This document shows positions 60,425-64,000 of a stretch of 64,000 bases of DNA, piece after piece (positions within the stretch are counted from its first letter, which is position 1; each line of letters opens with the position of its first letter). Under the pieces are notes generated by a model. That model was not told the origin of the DNA, did not search any database, and saw nothing but the letters and a program-made list of their open reading frames with translations. The stretch spans positions 451,149,379-451,213,378 of the forward strand of contig CM077676.1 of NCBI GenBank assembly GCA_039707655.1, written 5' to 3'. This stretch comes from Elymus sibiricus. Taxonomy: Eukaryota > Streptophyta > Magnoliopsida > Poales > Poaceae. The translations under genes were made by a program, and so were the position numbers.

Positions 60425-63400
60425 TTACAACAATTTCAATTTCACATGGTATTCTCCTTGTTCAGGTATGACGTGGTCAAGAAAGAATCCCGCCAATTCC
60501 TCTTGAATTGCTCGTATGCGATCATGTGGTAGGAGTTCATCCCGCATCTGCCAGATCTAATTTAAAGAAGGGGTCAATACATATATATGAATGAAACTCA
60601 ACACAATTGATGGTAATATATAAAATAAAATTGTGAATATTGTTTACGTACTTCAAATTGTTTCTCAGAGGAGGCCCGTTCAGAGGTATAGTAGCGAATG
60701 AACTCGCATACGTAGTATCCACATAAATGAGTGTTGGGTGCCTGCAACAAGCACTTTACGAGAATAGAGTTCAATCAAACTGATAAGCAAGCATGATAAT
60801 GGTATTGATGAAACTAGAATCAATGAGAGATGCGCGAAACTAGCTAGTACTACTTACTTTGGGGTGTGTAAATCGCAGCTCCTTCTTCAGACCCGGAACC
60901 TTAGCGGTGAACGTTTTCCAAACCCTGGCAGGCAAAGAAAATGATTACTTGATATCAGGAAATGAACGAAAGTTGCCGATATGGTCCCGGTATTGATTGA
61001 ACTTACTTCTGGAGCATTGCAGTCATGTCCGCATAATACTTGGGATCTTTACGGAGCGAGTCTAAGACAGTTACTAATGCCCCGTCAAGGTTAATGGATA
61101 GCAGAATATAGTGGAAGCTGCGCACGCATAACTCATCAATTACATTACTTAACCACGAGTAAGCGGAACCGAATATGCAGAAGACAGTAACACTCACTTG
61201 AAGTTGTAAGGAAAGAGTATTTCCCTTTTGTTTTGATGTTTAAGGAACGTTTGTAGTAAGTTGTTCTCGGTATCTTCAGCCGCCTTTCGTACCGACCATT
61301 CATTTACGGTATTTGGGCTAATGAACCCAACGTCGAAGATTCCTATTTTTTGGCATTCGACCATCTTCAATCTGCATAATATAGTGAGGATAATTATATA
61401 TACATGCAATGAACGAGCTGAGCTAAAGACTTAATTATAGAAGTAATACTTACAGATAGTAGCAAGTCATGAGTTGTTTGTCGAGGGCCTTTTGATTGTA
61501 TAATTGAAATAACTCCACAAATTCAACAGGCAGCAGGTCGACTCCAGGGAAGTCATGCTCTTTTTTAATTCTGACTAACAAACTGTCTTTCCCAGACTTC
61601 CTGCAGGTTTCCATGTACCAGTCATGCAATTTTTGCATCATCGTTGTTAGATGAGGATGATCAGGTTTGACGAGAGGCTTCCCGTGCTCGTATCTAAAGA
61701 CGTCTACTACCTCAGCCGTTTCAAACTGTACATCATCGGGCAGGTAATCATCAAGAGTGGTACCGGGCAGTAGCACCGGATGATTAGCGATATCGCTAGA
61801 CACCTTGAGCGGGGGGCACGATTGCTTCTCCTGTTCGCCGAGCTGGGGAATTGTTTTCCCACTTCTTCGTTTTTTCGCTCTTGCAGCACTGGAAGTACTT
61901 CCCGACTGCTGCGCTTTAGCATGTGTCTTAGTAATTATGCGGTCATAGTTGGAATCCGGCGGAGGCGGTGGTGGTCGCTTCAGGGCATCGATAGTGCGCT
62001 TCACTTTCACCGGATCTAGCTTCTCCTTCGGAGGTGGAGTTTTCTTTGCAAAATGGTCCCTCACTTCGGCACGACATATGTCCTCGTTTTCCTGCTCGGT
62101 CCTCTCATATGGTAACTTTTCCACAGGCTTGAGACATGGACCGTATCTGAATTGCCTCCCGCCTCTGCTTGTACTGCTAGCCGCCGGAGCGGCGGCGTCT
62201 CTCTTCCGTCGTTGCTGAGGAGGCGGAGAAGGAGGCGGAGTGCTCCGACGCGCCGGAGTAGGCGAAGGAGGAGGCGAAGTGCCCTCACGCGTCGGAGGAG
62301 CCGGAGAAGGAGGCGGAGTGCCCTGATCACTCGCCGGAGGAGGAGGAGGAGGAGGAGGAGGCGGAGTGCCCTGACTCGCCGGAGGAGGAGGAGGAGGCGG
62401 AGGCGTCCAGTTTGGAAGCTTGATGCACTCCTTCTGCCATAGACATGTACTCCTCAGAGCACGAACCAGCTGATTCTCCCCTTCACCTGTAGAGTGGTAA
62501 AGCTCGAGCTCCTCAAATCCCTCCATTACTTCATCCACCATCACAACAGCATAGCCATGTGGAATCGTAAGGCAGTGAAAAGTTCCGTTGGGTTGAGGAG
62601 GTGCAACAGAGCCGAGAGCCGCCTTGAAAGTGAGGTTATGGCATTTCGTCATAAGCTCGCAATTTTCAGCCTCCGTGATAGTATCCACGGGGTAGATAGG
62701 CTCCGTGAAGTCAGTCTGAACGGGCTCCGTGGAAGCCACATTGCTTCTCCGCTGAGATGGCGGGGTAGCTTCTGGGGTAGCTTCGTGCCGCTGAGATAGT
62801 TGGCCGGCAGCTCGCTGGCTCTCAGCTTCCTCTAGCTTTTGTAGTCTTGCACTCATCTTCTGCATGTCGCTCAGCTCCCCTTTCCTCTTTCTCTCCCGGC
62901 TTCTGTAACCGCCTGCGTCGGGAAACCCAAACTTCCACGAAACGGAGCCTGGTGTGCCTCGTGTTCGTCCAGGGTGCTCAGCATTCCCTAGGGCCTCAGT
63001 CAACTCGTCCTTCTCTCTGTCGGGAATGAACGTCCCTTCCTGCGCTGCGGTGATATACTTCTGAAGCTTCGCGACGGGTATTGCAAGTTGCTCGTCCGTC
63101 CAACGGCACTTCCCTGTTTCAGGGTCCAAAGTTCCCCCAACCCCGAAGAACCAAGTCCTTGAACGGTCTGGCCAGTTCAATGTCTCTGGTTCGACCCCTT
63201 TAGCAATCAGGTCATTCTCAGCTTTGTCCCACAACGGCCGGGCTTTGAGGTAGCCACCTGACCCCGTGTGATGGTGATACTGCTTCTTTGCAGCGTTGTT
63301 CTTGTTTGTCTCTGACATTTTCTTACTCTTGTCTGATGTCTTGTAGGCCACAAATGCGGGCCAGTGTTCTCTTATCTTCTCAAATCGGCCGATGAATTCT

Positions 63401-64000
63401 GGAGTCTCACCTTTGTCGACAAACTTTGATTTCAACTCCTTCTTCCACCTCCTGAATAGATCTGCCATCTTCTTAAGAGCACACGCCTTGACCAGTGGCT
63501 CTATAACGGGCTTATTCGGATCCTCCTCTGGCGGTAGGGTGAAATTTGCCTTCAGCAAGGTCCAAAGATCATCTTTCTGTCTATCGGTGACATAATCACC
63601 TTCAGGGGCGTCGTCCTTAGGCTTATTCCATTGCTTGATGCTGATCGGGATGTTGTCCCTAACAATAGCTCCGCACTGAGCAGAAAATGCGTCCTTGGTC
63701 CGCTTGGGTTCAATCGGTAGGCCATCGTCCGCGAGTGCTGTGATCGTGAACCTTTCATCCTTGCGCAACCTCTTCTTCGAGCCTCGTCTCGTTACCGAAG
63801 TTTGGCTCGATCCGGAGGGCTATAAAAGAAGAAAGAAGAGTTAATATATATATGTACATACCAAAACAATTAATGCATCAATTAGCTAGTCAGCACCTCC
63901 GGAGCCATCATGATCATGTCACCGGAGCCATCATGATCATGTCCTTCCTCCTCCATTGTTCCATCGGTGTCGTTGAGAAACGACAAGACAGCATCACCTC
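60425..64000 (-). CDS. CACTA B accessory protein: transposase_24-like region joined to a Ulp1-like cysteine protease (5' end off window)
   Basis: Eight exons with agreeing phases: 63897-64000 (partial), 61454-63819, 61198-61371, 61007-61117, 60858-60924, 60652-60741 and 60425-60547, plus at least one further exon right of the window. The large exon encodes a transposase_24-like region (WKKELKSKFVDKGETPEFIG, REHWPAFVAYKTSDKSKKMS, KKQYHHHTGSGGY), a Lys/Glu coiled coil, then a Pro-rich block (62190-62440). The last exons form a C48 (Ulp1-type) peptidase domain: FHYILLSINLDGALVTVLDS with catalytic His and Asp, and HLCGYYVCEFIRYY with the Cys. Ulp1-type enzymes cleave SUMO or similar tags. The visible frame has no stop, so this gene may be intact, unlike those of CACTA A. 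Its orientation is towards the left terminus. Confidence 0.82.
62190..62440 (-). repeat. Proline-coding GGAGGAGGCGGAGTGC repeat
   Basis: A GGAGGAGGCGGAGTGCCCTG-type unit repeats about seven times within the large exon of the CACTA B gene. On the minus strand it encodes runs of Pro separated by Gly-Thr, Ala-Ser or Arg. It looks like a flexible linker before the protease part and is a likely site of length change. Confidence 0.85.

Larger units (their letters stand above)
59796..64000. mobile_element. CACTA element B (left part; right end outside the window)
   Basis: It begins CACTAGTAGAAAAAGGGCCA, a CACTA-type terminus, directly after the coding sequence of the LU7TM-type gene. The preceding bases GGA (59793-59795) would be the 3-bp target duplication, to be matched beyond the window. 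Subterminal CCTTTAGTCCCGGTT repeats and a spliced minus-strand gene of CACTA type follow. Its termini and subterminal repeats differ from those of CACTA A, so it belongs to another family. Confidence 0.88.

Overview
This is plant nuclear DNA, almost certainly from a Triticeae grass (wheat, barley, Aegilops or a relative). The evidence is a BARE/Angela-like Copia element, a Tekay-type Gypsy element with 3.5-kb LTRs, two large CACTA elements, several Stowaway MITEs, a PIF/Harbinger-type MITE and a Helitron, with a few GC-rich spliced grass genes between them. Roughly four fifths of the window is transposon DNA. No bacterial-type operon, CRISPR array or phage is present.

Layout. 1-1301: the first two coding exons of a minus-strand small C2-domain protein gene, whose remaining exons lie left of the window. 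1302-7786: intergenic DNA with a Stowaway MITE, a 120-bp tandem repeat, a Harbinger-type MITE with two internal hairpins, and a 2.1-kb element with long terminal inverted repeats filled with AGTTGCC-type repeats. 7787-20800: a Gypsy chromovirus in minus orientation with a GCCTG target duplication. Its gag-pol frame is broken by only two stop codons, and its left LTR holds an 846-bp Helitron. 21789-23029: an intact two-exon germin-like protein gene (+). 23130-50364: one CACTA element (TIR CACTACTGGAAT, target duplication CAT). It carries a minus-strand transposase_24-type gene, a 5-kb higher-order tandem array, a TNP2-type transposase gene and a second, plus-strand transposase_24-type gene; a young Copia element (38365-47324) sits in the first intron of that last gene. 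50365-50840: a decayed RNase H pseudogene cut by the CACTA end. 51119-51199: tRNA-Leu(AAG). 52274-58059: a complete nine-exon gene for a SUD1/CER9 (Doa10-type) RING-CH ubiquitin ligase (minus). 58697-59795: a GPR107/LU7TM-type membrane protein gene, head to head with SUD1. It is broken by an internal deletion and then cut off by a second CACTA element (59796 to the window end), which encodes a transposase_24-like protein joined to a Ulp1-like cysteine protease.

The genes that look functional are the C2-protein gene (partial), the germin-like gene, tRNA-Leu and SUD1. They act in unrelated processes: membrane or calcium signalling, the apoplast, translation, and ER protein quality control with cuticle and sterol regulation. 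The transposons give a relative history: Gypsy insertion came before its Helitron, and the first CACTA came before the Copia. The two Copia LTRs differ at about 13 substitutions by eye, so that insertion is recent.
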